A stretch of 64,000 bases of DNA. Source: Alphaproteobacteria bacterium. Its GTDB lineage: Bacteria > Pseudomonadota > Alphaproteobacteria > UBA8366. The position numbers and the translations under genes are program-made. Below, one piece after another: positions 8,044 through 16,248 of the stretch. The notes below the pieces were generated by a model, which searched no databases, was not told where the DNA came from, and saw only the letters and a list, made by a program, of their open reading frames with translations. Every line of letters starts with the position of its first letter. Position 1 is the stretch's first letter. The stretch covers positions 186,001 to 250,000 of the forward strand of contig WHUA01000006.1 in the NCBI GenBank assembly GCA_009377445.1, read 5' to 3'.

Positions 8044-9059
8044 CCCAATTACCGCGCGCCGGAAGTCAGGCCATCGCCAGAACGGATCTGCATGGCTATA
8101 TCGACGGCGAGCTGCCGGCACACCGCCGCGCGGAAGTCGAGGCATACCTGGCTGCCCATCCGGGACACGCTGCGTTGCTTGCCGAATTCAACGCAGCGAC
8201 GCTTTCGTTGCACGGGCTGTACGGCATCGGCCCGCCGGCAAACCCACGGATCGACGCGCTGACGGCCGAGCTCGACCGCGCGCTGAGACGGCGGCGCAGG
8301 ACGCGTCGGCTCGCACGCCTTGCGGCGGCCGTGCTCGTGCTGGCCGGCGGGACCGGCATCGTATCGGCGCTCCATGACCGGATCGGGGAGGCGGAAGACC
8401 GCTTTCTCGCCTTCACGCAACAGGCGACGGATGCGCACGTCCTGCTCGCGGGCAATCGCTCATTGCCGGCCGGTGCGGCGCTAGGAGACGAGACGGCGGC
8501 CGTTACATGGCTGTCGCAGCGGCTGACCGGCGTTCCGTTGCGCGCGCCCGACCTGCGTTCCTTCGGCTACGCGCTCTCCGTCGAGCGCATTCTTCCCTCG
8601 GACAGCGGTCCGGCGGCCCAGCTCATGTACGAAAGCCAGGAGGCTCTGGAACCGGTCACGCTGTTCATCGGTAAGGGGAGGGCCGCAAGGCCGACCGCCT
8701 TTACCTATGTACAGAATGACGGCCTCTCGATTTTCTACTGGCAGGAAGGTCCCTTCGCCTACAGCCTCGCGGGAAACCTGGACCGGGCGGGGCTGCTGGC
8801 GCTGGCGGAAGAGGCGAAAGCGCAACTCGTCGCCCTGCCGCCGGCCCCGAAATCGTTGGTTAAGCGCCGCTTCCCGGCGGCCGATAGATCCGCCGGGACT
8901 GCCGGACAGGCCCCTGCACTGGACGCCGGGCTCGAGCGCCCGGCTGCCAATACGCTCAGCGCACCGGATGCGGATACCGCCGCGGAGCCCGCGATCAAGC
9001 CGAAGTCGACGCTTGCGCCGCTTCCGGCGGGCGAGCGGGAATCGCCCAGGAAGACCTGA
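8040..9059 (+). CDS. Membrane-anchored anti-sigma factor
   Basis: Predicted partner that holds the upstream sigma factor at the membrane. Residues 1-60 form a short anti-sigma domain (DLHGYIDGELPAHRRAEVEA) without the His-Cys-Cys zinc motif seen in ZAS proteins. A basic stretch RRRRRTRR precedes one membrane helix at residues 91-111 (LARLAAAVLVLAGGTGIVSA). The remaining 225 residues would face the periplasm and end in a proline- and alanine-rich low-complexity tail. The topology and coupled start support the call; the released sigma factor's stimulus is unknown. Confidence 0.85.
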   Translation: MTQLPRAGSQAIARTDLHGYIDGELPAHRRAEVEAYLAAHPGHAALLAEFNAATLSLHGLYGIGPPANPRIDALTAELDRALRRRRRTRRLARLAAAVLVLAGGTGIVSALHDRIGEAEDRFLAFTQQATDAHVLLAGNRSLPAGAALGDETAAVTWLSQRLTGVPLRAPDLRSFGYALSVERILPSDSGPAAQLMYESQEALEPVTLFIGKGRAARPTAFTYVQNDGLSIFYWQEGPFAYSLAGNLDRAGLLALAEEAKAQLVALPPAPKSLVKRRFPAADRSAGTAGQAPALDAGLERPAANTLSAPDADTAAEPAIKPKSTLAPLPAGERESPRKT

Positions 9060-9099
9060 GCAAGACCGGCCGGGGCCGTCCATCCCCCCAAAAGGAAAA

Positions 9100-9120
9100 G
9101 CGGCGCCCGAAGGGCGCCGC
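9100..9120 (-). terminator. Rho-independent terminator of the leftward amidohydrolase operon
   Basis: A perfect 9-bp GC stem (GCGGCGCCC / GGGCGCCGC) with loop GAA. On the minus strand it is followed by a U-rich tract (CTTTTCCTTTT), so it best serves the leftward operon ending at 9315; on the plus strand it may also slow readthrough from the anti-sigma gene. The 195 bp between it and 9315 show nothing else. Confidence 0.7.
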
Positions 9121-9314
9121 CACGCAGGTCGTGTGCGTAAGTTTTATTGCTCTTTGGGGAGTTATCTTGCCTGCTCGATCGTACGTCCTCGCTTAAATAC
9201 TTAAACGAATGACGGCAAATGAAGAATCAGGTCGATCACCGATGATCGTCCGCAAGTCCTAACACCCATTCTGCGCTGCAAGAAGTAACAACTTCTTGAG
9301 TAGGGACGCGCCAC

Positions 9315-10301
9315 TCAGCGAATGCCGATCCCGAAGATCCCCGCTGCCGTACCGCCCAGGATCTTGTCTTTGTCTTCGGCGCTCAGCGCCGCATTCCGCA
9401 CCACCTCGACCGGCGCCGGATCGCCGATCGGGAAGGGGTAGTCGGAGCCGAGCATCACGCGGTCCGCCCCGACCTTGCCGCAGAGGAATTTCAGCGCGTC
9501 CGGCTGGAAGACCAGGCTGTCGAAATAGCACCGCCGCAAACCTTCCTCCGGGTCGGCATACTTGCCGGGATTGGCGTGGAAATTCCGAACCAGCCGGCCG
9601 ATGACGAAGGGCAGCCCGCCGCCGCCCGTCGTCAGCACCGCCTTCATTCCCGAATACTTCACGAAGTGCCCCGAGAACAGCAGCCGGGCGCAGGCAGCCG
9701 TCATGTCGTTGAGCCGGGCGACCGCATTGACCAGGTCCGGCTCGCGGATGCGCGCATCCGTCGTGTCGTAGACCGGATGGATCAGCACGACGGCGCGCCG
9801 GTCCGAAGCCGCCTCCCAGAACGGGTCGAGGCCCGGATCGTCGAGATTGCCGCCTTCGCCCTTCGGCTGCGCCGCGATCATGAAGCCGCGGAAACCCGCA
9901 TCCATCGCTTCGTGCAGCACTGCGGCGGCATGCCTGCCGGACTGCATCGGGACGCTCGCGAGCGGCGTCAGGCGCCGCTCGCTTTCGCAGGCGCGCAGCA
10001 GTTGCTCATTGATCATGCGGCTCCACGCGGCGCCTTCCTCGGCCGGAAGCTCGTAGCCGAACATGTCGAGCCAGCCGCCGCTCACCTGATGGCCGATGTC
10101 GCGCTCGTCCATCCACTGTAGCCGTTGCCCGGTCTCGCGCAGCTTCGGCATGACGGGGCGCGTCGGCTTGCGCCCGGCGAAGGCAAGCTGGAAAGCATCG
10201 TCCGACTGCATCAGCTCGACCGACGGGAAGCGGCCGATGCTGCGTTTGAGATCTTCGAACATGGATTGCGGCGCGAAATGGGCGTGGATGTCGATGTTCA
10301 T
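9315..10301 (-). CDS. Amidohydrolase 2 family protein (ACMSD-like decarboxylase/hydrolase)
   Basis: A metal-dependent TIM-barrel enzyme of 328 residues from the group that includes ACMSD, LigW-type decarboxylases and related hydrolases acting on carboxylated aromatic or ring-cleavage products. It starts MNIDIHAHF with the metal-binding H6-x-H8, has a mid-chain His in VVLIHPVYD, and a catalytic or metal Asp in LGSDYPFP. Its ATG overlaps the stop of the molybdenum hydroxylase large subunit (ATGA), making it the last gene of that operon. The exact substrate cannot be read from the sequence. Confidence 0.88.
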   Translation of the reverse strand: MNIDIHAHFAPQSMFEDLKRSIGRFPSVELMQSDDAFQLAFAGRKPTRPVMPKLRETGQRLQWMDERDIGHQVSGGWLDMFGYELPAEEGAAWSRMINEQLLRACESERRLTPLASVPMQSGRHAAAVLHEAMDAGFRGFMIAAQPKGEGGNLDDPGLDPFWEAASDRRAVVLIHPVYDTTDARIREPDLVNAVARLNDMTAACARLLFSGHFVKYSGMKAVLTTGGGGLPFVIGRLVRNFHANPGKYADPEEGLRRCYFDSLVFQPDALKFLCGKVGADRVMLGSDYPFPIGDPAPVEVVRNAALSAEDKDKILGGTAAGIFGIGIR

Positions 10302-12697
10302 GGCGCGGCTCCGCTTGCGGTTCTCAGCATCCCGGCGAGGTAGCCGAGCCGGATCGGCAGGGCGTCGACGCGGCGGCCGATCGGAGCGAGCGCATCGTTG
10401 ACCGCGCTGGCGACGGCGGCGGGAGAGCCCGGATAGCCGGACTCGCCGGCGCCCTTCTGCCCGTGCGAAGTCAGTGGGGACGGCGTGCAGTGCTCCGCGA
10501 TCTTCACCATCGGTATCTCGAGCGACGAGGGGAGAAGATAGTCCATGAAGGTGCCGGAGAGATGCTGGCCCGTTTCGTCATATTCGAACTTCTCGTAGAG
10601 CGCCGCGCCGATGCCGTGCGCGATGCCGCCCAGCATCATTCCCCTCACGATCAGCGGGTTGATGACCGTGCCGCAGTCGTGCGCGACGTAGTACTCGGGG
10701 ATCTCGACCTTGCCGGTGCCGGGGTCGATCTCGACCAGCGCCATGTGCGCCTCGAAGGAGAAGCAGGGATACATCTGCACCCGCCCGTCCTCGCCCGGCA
10801 TCGCGCCGCCCTTCGGCACCTGCAGCGTGTAGCTCGCCTGCAGGCCGGGCTCCATGCCGGGCGGCATGAGATGGTACTGGCGATGGCAGATGCGGACGAT
10901 CTGCTCCCAGGAAAGCCGTTTCGACGGATCGTCCGTCACCGCTACCGCGCCGTCCGCATAGATCACTCCGGACGGATCGCGCCCGAGATTGTGCGCGGCG
11001 ATGCGGATCGCACGGTCGCGGATGATTTCCGCCGCCTTCTGCGCCGCGCCGCCGAGCATGATCGCCATGCGGCTGGCGACCGGGCTGTTGCCGGGCAGGC
11101 TCGACAGCGAATCCGAATGGATGACGCGGATGCCCACCGGGTCGAAGCCGAGCGTTTCGCCGATTACCGTCGCGGCCAGGGTCTGGTGGCCTTGGCCCGC
11201 GCTCGACGTGACGATCAGCGCCGTGATCGCGCCCTGCCGGTCGACCTTGACCGTGCAGGATTCCGGCCACAGCGTCGTGTCGTTGCGCGGGTTGAACAGT
11301 GGCTCGAACGCGGCGTTGCCGCCGCCGGGCTCCATCGCGGCGGCGATGCCGACGCCTGCGAGCTTTCCTGCCTTGCGGATTTGGTCGCGCCTTTCCAGCA
11401 ATGCCGGATAGTTCGCGAGGTCGGTCAATTTCCGCATCACGGCGTGGTAGTCGCCGCTGTCGTATTCGGTGCCGCTCGGGATGGTGTAGGGGAACTGATC
11501 GGCGCGGATGAAGTTGCGCCGCCGCACCTCGACGCGGTCGAGGCCGAGATAGCCCGCGACGCGGTCGATCGCCGTCTCGATGGCGAAGGTGGTCGGCGCC
11601 TGGCCGAAGCCGCGCACGGCCACCTGCGCCGTCTTGTTGGTGCAGACCGAGATGGCTTCGTAGGCGACGCTGCCGATGCGGTAGGGACCGACGATGGAGC
11701 CGACCGGCTTGCCGAGCTGGAGCGGCGCGCGGCCGGGATAGGCGCCGCAGTCGTCGAGCGCCCGCATCTTCATCGACCGCACGGTCCCGTCGGCATCGAA
11801 GGCGACGCTGACATCGAAGATCCGGTCGGGGCCATGCGCGTCGCCGCCCGACATGTTCTCCAGCCGGTCCTCGATCAGCCGTACCGGCCGACCGAGCTTG
11901 CGGGCGAGGTAGCCGACCAGGATGGCATGCTTGAGGCCGCGCTTGACGCCGTAGCTGCCGCCGACGTCGACGTCGAAATGCACGCGCACCTGGTTGCCCT
12001 GGAGGCGCAACGCATCGGCGATCTGGTCGGCGTACTTGGGCATCTGAACCGACGCCCAGACGTCGAGGATATCGTCGCCGGAATCCCAGCAGGCGACCGC
12101 GCCGAACGTCTCGATCGGCACCGTCGAGCTGCGGCCCCACCGCGCCCGGAAATCGAGGCTATGCGCCGCGGCGGCGAAGTCCGCCTCGACCGGCCCCCAG
12201 ATGAAATTGCGGTGGAACAGCACGTTGCTGCCGTGCTTCGGATGCACCAGCCGGCCGGTCGAAGCGAAGGCTTCCTCCGGATCGACGACGGCGGGCAGGG
12301 GCTCGTAGGCGACGGCGACCAGCTCCGCGGCGTCCTCGGCAATGTAACGGTCGTCGGCGACCACGGCGGCGACCCATTCGCCGGCATAGCGGACGACGCC
12401 GGCCGCGAGCGGATACCAGAGGATTTCCGGCAGGTGCACGCCGTGCTGCATCGAGGCGGTCGCCTGCTGCAGCTCGGCGCCGGTGAGCACTGCGCGCACG
12501 CCGTCGACCGCCAGTGCGGCGCCGGTGTCGATCGAGACGATACGCGCGCTCGCATGCGGGCTCGCGACGAGCGCAATGTGCGCCATGCCCGGCAATCGGA
12601 TATCGGCGACGTAGCGGCCGCTTCCCGCGATGAAGCGCCGATCCTCTTTGGTGCGGCGCGGGCGGCCGAGGAAGCGGTACTTATCGGTCATGGCCAT
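10298..12697 (-). CDS. Xanthine-dehydrogenase-family molybdenum hydroxylase, large (molybdopterin) subunit
   Basis: Catalytic subunit (799 residues) of a three-component molybdenum hydroxylase that would hydroxylate an aldehyde, N-heterocycle or similar carbon with water as oxygen source. It shows the N-terminal aldehyde-oxidase hammerhead (RFIAGSGRYVADIRLPGMAH) and the MoCo-binding domains. The active-site loop reads VAVRGFGQAP, like xanthine dehydrogenases and unlike the AYxCSFR loop of form I CO dehydrogenase. The catalytic Glu lies in KGAGESGYPG near the C-terminus. The start is given as 12697; an in-frame ATG at 12691 is equally possible, and either overlaps the small-subunit gene. Gene order M-S-L is that of CoxMSL-type enzymes. 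Confidence 0.92.
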   Translation of the reverse strand: MAMTDKYRFLGRPRRTKEDRRFIAGSGRYVADIRLPGMAHIALVASPHASARIVSIDTGAALAVDGVRAVLTGAELQQATASMQHGVHLPEILWYPLAAGVVRYAGEWVAAVVADDRYIAEDAAELVAVAYEPLPAVVDPEEAFASTGRLVHPKHGSNVLFHRNFIWGPVEADFAAAAHSLDFRARWGRSSTVPIETFGAVACWDSGDDILDVWASVQMPKYADQIADALRLQGNQVRVHFDVDVGGSYGVKRGLKHAILVGYLARKLGRPVRLIEDRLENMSGGDAHGPDRIFDVSVAFDADGTVRSMKMRALDDCGAYPGRAPLQLGKPVGSIVGPYRIGSVAYEAISVCTNKTAQVAVRGFGQAPTTFAIETAIDRVAGYLGLDRVEVRRRNFIRADQFPYTIPSGTEYDSGDYHAVMRKLTDLANYPALLERRDQIRKAGKLAGVGIAAAMEPGGGNAAFEPLFNPRNDTTLWPESCTVKVDRQGAITALIVTSSAGQGHQTLAATVIGETLGFDPVGIRVIHSDSLSSLPGNSPVASRMAIMLGGAAQKAAEIIRDRAIRIAAHNLGRDPSGVIYADGAVAVTDDPSKRLSWEQIVRICHRQYHLMPPGMEPGLQASYTLQVPKGGAMPGEDGRVQMYPCFSFEAHMALVEIDPGTGKVEIPEYYVAHDCGTVINPLIVRGMMLGGIAHGIGAALYEKFEYDETGQHLSGTFMDYLLPSSLEIPMVKIAEHCTPSPLTSHGQKGAGESGYPGSPAAVASAVNDALAPIGRRVDALPIRLGYLAGMLRTASGAAP

Positions 12698-13193
12698 CCC
12701 GCTCCGGCGACGGCGTGCGCTGGTTCAGCCGGTCGGCGGCGAGCTCGATCGCTTCGACGATCTGGCCGTAGCCGGTGCAGCGGCAGAGATTGCCGCTGAT
12801 CGCCTTGCGGATCTCCTGGCGCGACGGGTCGGGATTGCGCCGCAGCAAGGCATGCGCGGCGATCAGCATGCCAGGCGTGCAATAGCCGCATTGCAGGGAG
12901 TGCGTCTCCCAGAAGCAGTCCTGGATCAGGCTGAGCCCGCCGCCCGGTTCCGTCAGCCCTTCGACGGTGGAGACGCGGTGACCGTCCGCTTGAACGGCGA
13001 ACATCAGGCAGGAGCGGATCGGCAGGTCGTCGAACAGCACCGAGCAGGCGCCGCAGACGCCATGCTCGCAGCCGACGTGGGTCCCTGTGAGGTCCAACAC
13101 GTCGCGGAGGAAATCGACCAGCGTCAGGCGCGGCTCGACGGAGGCGGCATGCGGCTCGCCGTTGACGATGACGGTGATTCGTTTGGCGGGCAT
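12681..13193 (-). CDS. Molybdenum hydroxylase small subunit, two [2Fe-2S] clusters
   Basis: Electron-transfer subunit (170 residues) between the molybdenum and FAD subunits. The N-terminal plant-ferredoxin-type cluster is bound by C-x4-C-x2-C (GCEHGVCGACSVLF) plus a Cys in IRSCLM. The helical C-terminal domain carries the second cluster (CGYCTPGM and CRCTGY). Length and motif spacing are standard for CoxS-type proteins. It starts 3 bp after the FAD-subunit stop and its end overlaps the large-subunit start, so the operon is tightly coupled. No signal peptide is present; the complex is cytoplasmic. Confidence 0.95.
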   Translation of the reverse strand: MPAKRITVIVNGEPHAASVEPRLTLVDFLRDVLDLTGTHVGCEHGVCGACSVLFDDLPIRSCLMFAVQADGHRVSTVEGLTEPGGGLSLIQDCFWETHSLQCGYCTPGMLIAAHALLRRNPDPSRQEIRKAISGNLCRCTGYGQIVEAIELAADRLNQRTPSPERDGHDR

Positions 13194-13196
13194 GCC

Positions 13197-14078
13197 CTAA
13201 GGCTCCCTTGCGGCGTTCGCCGCTGCCTGAAGAATGGCACGGAGCGTGAGGCTCCGCGCCATGTGGCGGCGGGCATCGGCTCCGGCGTGGAGGTCCGTCG
13301 ACGGCTCGATCGCTTCGTCCATAAGAGGCAGCAGGCGCTCGATATTCTCGTTGTCGGGGCGTTGGCCGATCAGCGCTTCCTCGATCCGCAAGAGCCGCAC
13401 CGGCGTCGGCGCGGCATTGGCGACGGCAACGGCGGCGCGCCGGCACACGCCGTCCCGGTCGAGCGCGAGCTGGGCCGCCGCCGCGACGATGGCGAAGTCG
13501 CTGTCCCGCGCGCTCACCTCCTGAAAGCCGGCGCCGACGCGTCCGGCTCCCGGCCATACCGGAAAGCGGACGGCGGTCAGGCATTCGCCCGGCTCGAGCG
13601 TGGTGGTCATGGGCGCTTGGAAGAAATCCGCCGCGTCGATCCGGCGGTCCGTCTCGCCGTCGCTTGCCGTCATCGTGGCGCCGAGCGCCGCAGCGACGAG
13701 GCCGATCTCCGCCGACGGATCGGCATGCGCCAGGCTGCCGCCGACGGTGCCGCGGTTGCGCGTCTGGTCGTGGCCGACGAAGGGGAGGGCGAGGGCGAGC
13801 AAAGGCACGTCGTCCACGACGATGCCGGAGCGCCCGGCATCGGCCTGCCGGGTGGCGGCGCCGACGACGACCTCGCTTCCGTCTCGCGCGATGCCTGTCA
13901 ACTCCGCCACGTCGTTGATGTCGACCAGGAGTCTCGGCCGCACCAGCCGCATCGCCATCAAGGGCACCAGCGATTGGCCGCCCGCGATGATGCGCGCTTC
14001 GCCGTCGCCATCGGCGAGATAGCCGCAGGCCTCGCGCAGCGTCGCCGGGCGGACGTAGTCGAAGGCGGCAGCCTTCAT
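13197..14078 (-). CDS. Molybdenum hydroxylase medium (FAD) subunit
   Basis: FAD-binding subunit (293 residues) that receives electrons from the [2Fe-2S] subunit. The N-terminal FAD motif ARIIAGGQSLVPLMAMRL (residues about 28-45) and the second motif RNRGTVGGSLAHADPSAE are both present, as is the C-terminal CO-dehydrogenase flavoprotein domain. It is the first gene of the leftward M-S-L-amidohydrolase operon and is divergent, across 123 bp, from the dioxygenase gene at 14202. Confidence 0.93.
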   Translation of the reverse strand: MKAAAFDYVRPATLREACGYLADGDGEARIIAGGQSLVPLMAMRLVRPRLLVDINDVAELTGIARDGSEVVVGAATRQADAGRSGIVVDDVPLLALALPFVGHDQTRNRGTVGGSLAHADPSAEIGLVAAALGATMTASDGETDRRIDAADFFQAPMTTTLEPGECLTAVRFPVWPGAGRVGAGFQEVSARDSDFAIVAAAAQLALDRDGVCRRAAVAVANAAPTPVRLLRIEEALIGQRPDNENIERLLPLMDEAIEPSTDLHAGADARRHMARSLTLRAILQAAANAAREP

Positions 14079-14201
14079 TTGGTTGGCTCCAAATTTTTCT
14101 ACCGCAGATGTGCTGCAGAATCGCGCTTAGCCTGTTCTATCTATAGTATCGAATACGCCGATGACAAAGGGCCGACTGCAAACTTTCAGTAGGAGGAATG
14201 C

Positions 14202-15299
14202 ATGGCTAACCTGGGATCAGCACGGGAAATGGGGCCGGCGCGGCGGCGCGAGCCTGCCGTGCCGTTTCAACCGGTCGTCGACCCGGCGGGCTGGCGCGCG
14301 GAAGCGCTGAGGGCGAGCGGCGAGCACCTCTTTCACCTCACGGCCGGCGACCGGCAGGAGCTGGACGCCGCGATCCGGGAGGTCGAGGCGCGCAATATCC
14401 CGGTCATGTCGATCGCCGCGGGGGATTTCCGGTTGCCGTCATTGGGGGGCAAGCTCGCCGGCATCAGGGACGAGATCCTCGACGGCCGCGGATGCGTGCA
14501 GATGCGCGGTTTCGAGCCGCAACGTTATACGCCGCTGCAGCGGGCGATCGCCTTCTGGGGCGTCTCGATGCACCTCGGCGAAAGGGTCGCGTCGCAGAAT
14601 GCGAAGGGCCACGTGCTTGGGCATATCACCGACATCGGCGAGACGGTGAACAATCCGGACCAGCGCGGCCCGTACTCGAACGACCGCATACCCTACCATG
14701 TCGATTGCTGCGACATCGTCGGGCTGATGTGCATCAACCCGGCGAAATCCGGCGGCGAGAGCGGCATCGCCAGCTCGGTCACCATCCACAACGAGTTGCA
14801 GCGGCGGCGGCCCGATCTTCTGCCGGTGCTCGCCGAGCCCTATTACCGCGACCGGCGGGGCGAGGTCCCGGCCGGCATGGAGCCGTGGTACAAGATCCCG
14901 ATCTTCAACTACGACGAAGGCTATCTCACGACGAATATAGAGCCGACCTATATCGGCTCGGCCCACCGCCATCCCGGCGTGCCCGCGATGACGCCGCTGC
15001 AGCGCGAGGCATTCGACTACGTGCAGAAGCTGGCGGTGGAGCTGCGGCTCGACATCGACTTCCACCGCGGCGACATGCAGTTCCTCAACAACCACGTGAT
15101 CATGCACACGCGCCAGGCGTATGAGGATTTCCCGGAGCGCGAGCGGCGTCGTCACCTGCTGCGGATATGGATCGTCGCCAGGGGATGCCGGCCGCTGCCG
15201 CGCGCCTATTTCGCGCGCCACGGCGATCCGGACGAAGTGGACTGGCCGGGCGGGATCGTCGGGCCGGATACGGTGCTGAACGCGCCCGTGGACGGTTAG
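14202..15299 (+). CDS. TauD/TfdA-family Fe(II)/2-oxoglutarate-type dioxygenase, paralogue 1
   Basis: Predicted non-haem iron oxygenase of 365 residues. The iron triad is visible as H166-x-D168 (IPYHVDCCD) and a distal His at about 302 (NNHVIMHTR), followed by a conserved Arg in RHLLRIWI. The C-terminal tail reads CRPLPRAYF and ends VLNAPVDG; this tail is the reference for the broken paralogue at 16141-17220. Paralogues lie at 16249-17220 and 32995-33999. The start at 14202 follows AGGAGGAA. It is divergent from the molybdenum hydroxylase operon, so the two may act on the same compound class. The substrate is unknown; the 2-oxoglutarate requirement is assumed from the fold. Confidence 0.88.
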   Translation: MANLGSAREMGPARRREPAVPFQPVVDPAGWRAEALRASGEHLFHLTAGDRQELDAAIREVEARNIPVMSIAAGDFRLPSLGGKLAGIRDEILDGRGCVQMRGFEPQRYTPLQRAIAFWGVSMHLGERVASQNAKGHVLGHITDIGETVNNPDQRGPYSNDRIPYHVDCCDIVGLMCINPAKSGGESGIASSVTIHNELQRRRPDLLPVLAEPYYRDRRGEVPAGMEPWYKIPIFNYDEGYLTTNIEPTYIGSAHRHPGVPAMTPLQREAFDYVQKLAVELRLDIDFHRGDMQFLNNHVIMHTRQAYEDFPERERRRHLLRIWIVARGCRPLPRAYFARHGDPDEVDWPGGIVGPDTVLNAPVDG

Positions 15300-16105
15300 G
15301 CGCCGTCCTTCTTCTGCATCCTGTCCCAGTCGAACAGCGTCGGCTCCTTGTCGAGGAACCGTTTCACCGCCGCCGAATGATACTCGGTGTCGTGCGCGAC
15401 GGCCTGGCCGAATGCCTCCAGCTCGCCGAGCGCGCGGAAGTCGAGGTTGAATGACTGGTTCATGATGTTCTTCGAAAGGCCGATCGCCTGGCGCGATGCG
15501 TTGCGGAATCGCCCGGCCAGCTCGATTGCGGCGTCCATGAGTTTATCCGGCTCGTGGATGGCGTAGACGATGCCGAGATCCTTGCCTTCCTTCGCGTCGA
15601 AGGAGCGCGCCGAGAAGACCAGCTCCTTGGCTCTCTGCAATCCGACGATGCGGGGCAGCAGGAACAGCCCGCCCACGTCGGGAATGAGGCCGACGCGGCC
15701 GAACACTTCGCAGAAGCGCGCGCGGGTCGAGGCCAGGATGAAGTCGGCGGCCAGCGCGATGTTGATGCCCGCGCCATAGGCCGCGCCGTCGACCGCGGCG
15801 ATGACCGGCAGCTCCAGGCTGACCCATTCGTAAAGCCAGCTATAGATGTCCTGGATGCGCTTGCGGCTCTCGAAGCTCGTCCGCTTGCCCTTGGCCATGC
15901 TCTGGATGTCGCCGCCGGCGCAGAAGGCGCCGCCCGCGCCGGTGATGATCACCGCGTAGAGCGTGGTGTCGTTGCGAATGTCCAGAACGACCTCGGAAAG
16001 CTCTGTTCGCATCGAAATGTCGAGCGCGTTGCGTTTTTCCGGCCGGTTCAGCGTGATGATCGCAAGACCATCGCGCACCTCGTATTTGAGCGACTCGAAA
16101 CTCAT
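15296..16105 (-). CDS. Enoyl-CoA hydratase/isomerase family protein
   Basis: Crotonase-fold enzyme of 269 residues, acting on acyl-CoA thioesters. The oxyanion-hole motifs GAFCAGGDIQ (about residues 60-70) and AAVDGAAYGAGINIALAADF are present, followed by GRVGLIPDVGG in the active-site helix region. It is the last gene of the leftward run racemase-like / acyl-CoA dehydrogenase / CoA transferase / dioxygenase, which fits hydration of an enoyl-CoA made by the dehydrogenase. The start ATG at 16103-16105 gives normal length; its stop overlaps the convergent dioxygenase stop by 4 bp. Confidence 0.9.
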   Translation of the reverse strand: MSFESLKYEVRDGLAIITLNRPEKRNALDISMRTELSEVVLDIRNDTTLYAVIITGAGGAFCAGGDIQSMAKGKRTSFESRKRIQDIYSWLYEWVSLELPVIAAVDGAAYGAGINIALAADFILASTRARFCEVFGRVGLIPDVGGLFLLPRIVGLQRAKELVFSARSFDAKEGKDLGIVYAIHEPDKLMDAAIELAGRFRNASRQAIGLSKNIMNQSFNLDFRALGELEAFGQAVAHDTEYHSAAVKRFLDKEPTLFDWDRMQKKDGA

Positions 16106-16140
16106 GGGACGGCTCCGTGAATACAGTTCAAAGATGAAGT

Positions 16141-16248
16141 CTAGACCGGCTCCAGCGGCGCGTTGAGAGTCGCGCCGGCGACGCGGATGCCGCCGCGGTT
16201 GCCGATGGCGACGCTGCCCCAGCGCTGCGTGAACACCTCGGGCATCGG
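16141..16248 (-). pseudogene. C-terminal remainder of dioxygenase paralogue 2, beyond an in-frame TGA
   Basis: After the TGA at 16249-16251 the same frame continues for 35 codons to a TAG at 16141-16143 (PMPEVFTQRWGSVAIGNRGG and so on, ending TLNAPLEPV). This matches the tails of the two paralogues: RPLPESHRVLWGSV in the 32995-33999 gene and VLNAPVDG in the 14202-15299 gene. The TGA sits exactly where both paralogues have Arg (CRPLP, SRPLP), so one C-to-T change of a CGA codon explains it. It is either a recent nonsense mutation or an assembly error; readthrough is also conceivable. Confidence 0.75.

Noticed and set aside
10298..14078. Aerobic CO dehydrogenase (CoxMSL)
   Set aside because: Gene order fits, but the active-site loop is VAVRGFGQ instead of AYxCSFR, so it is a xanthine-dehydrogenase-type hydroxylase of unknown substrate.
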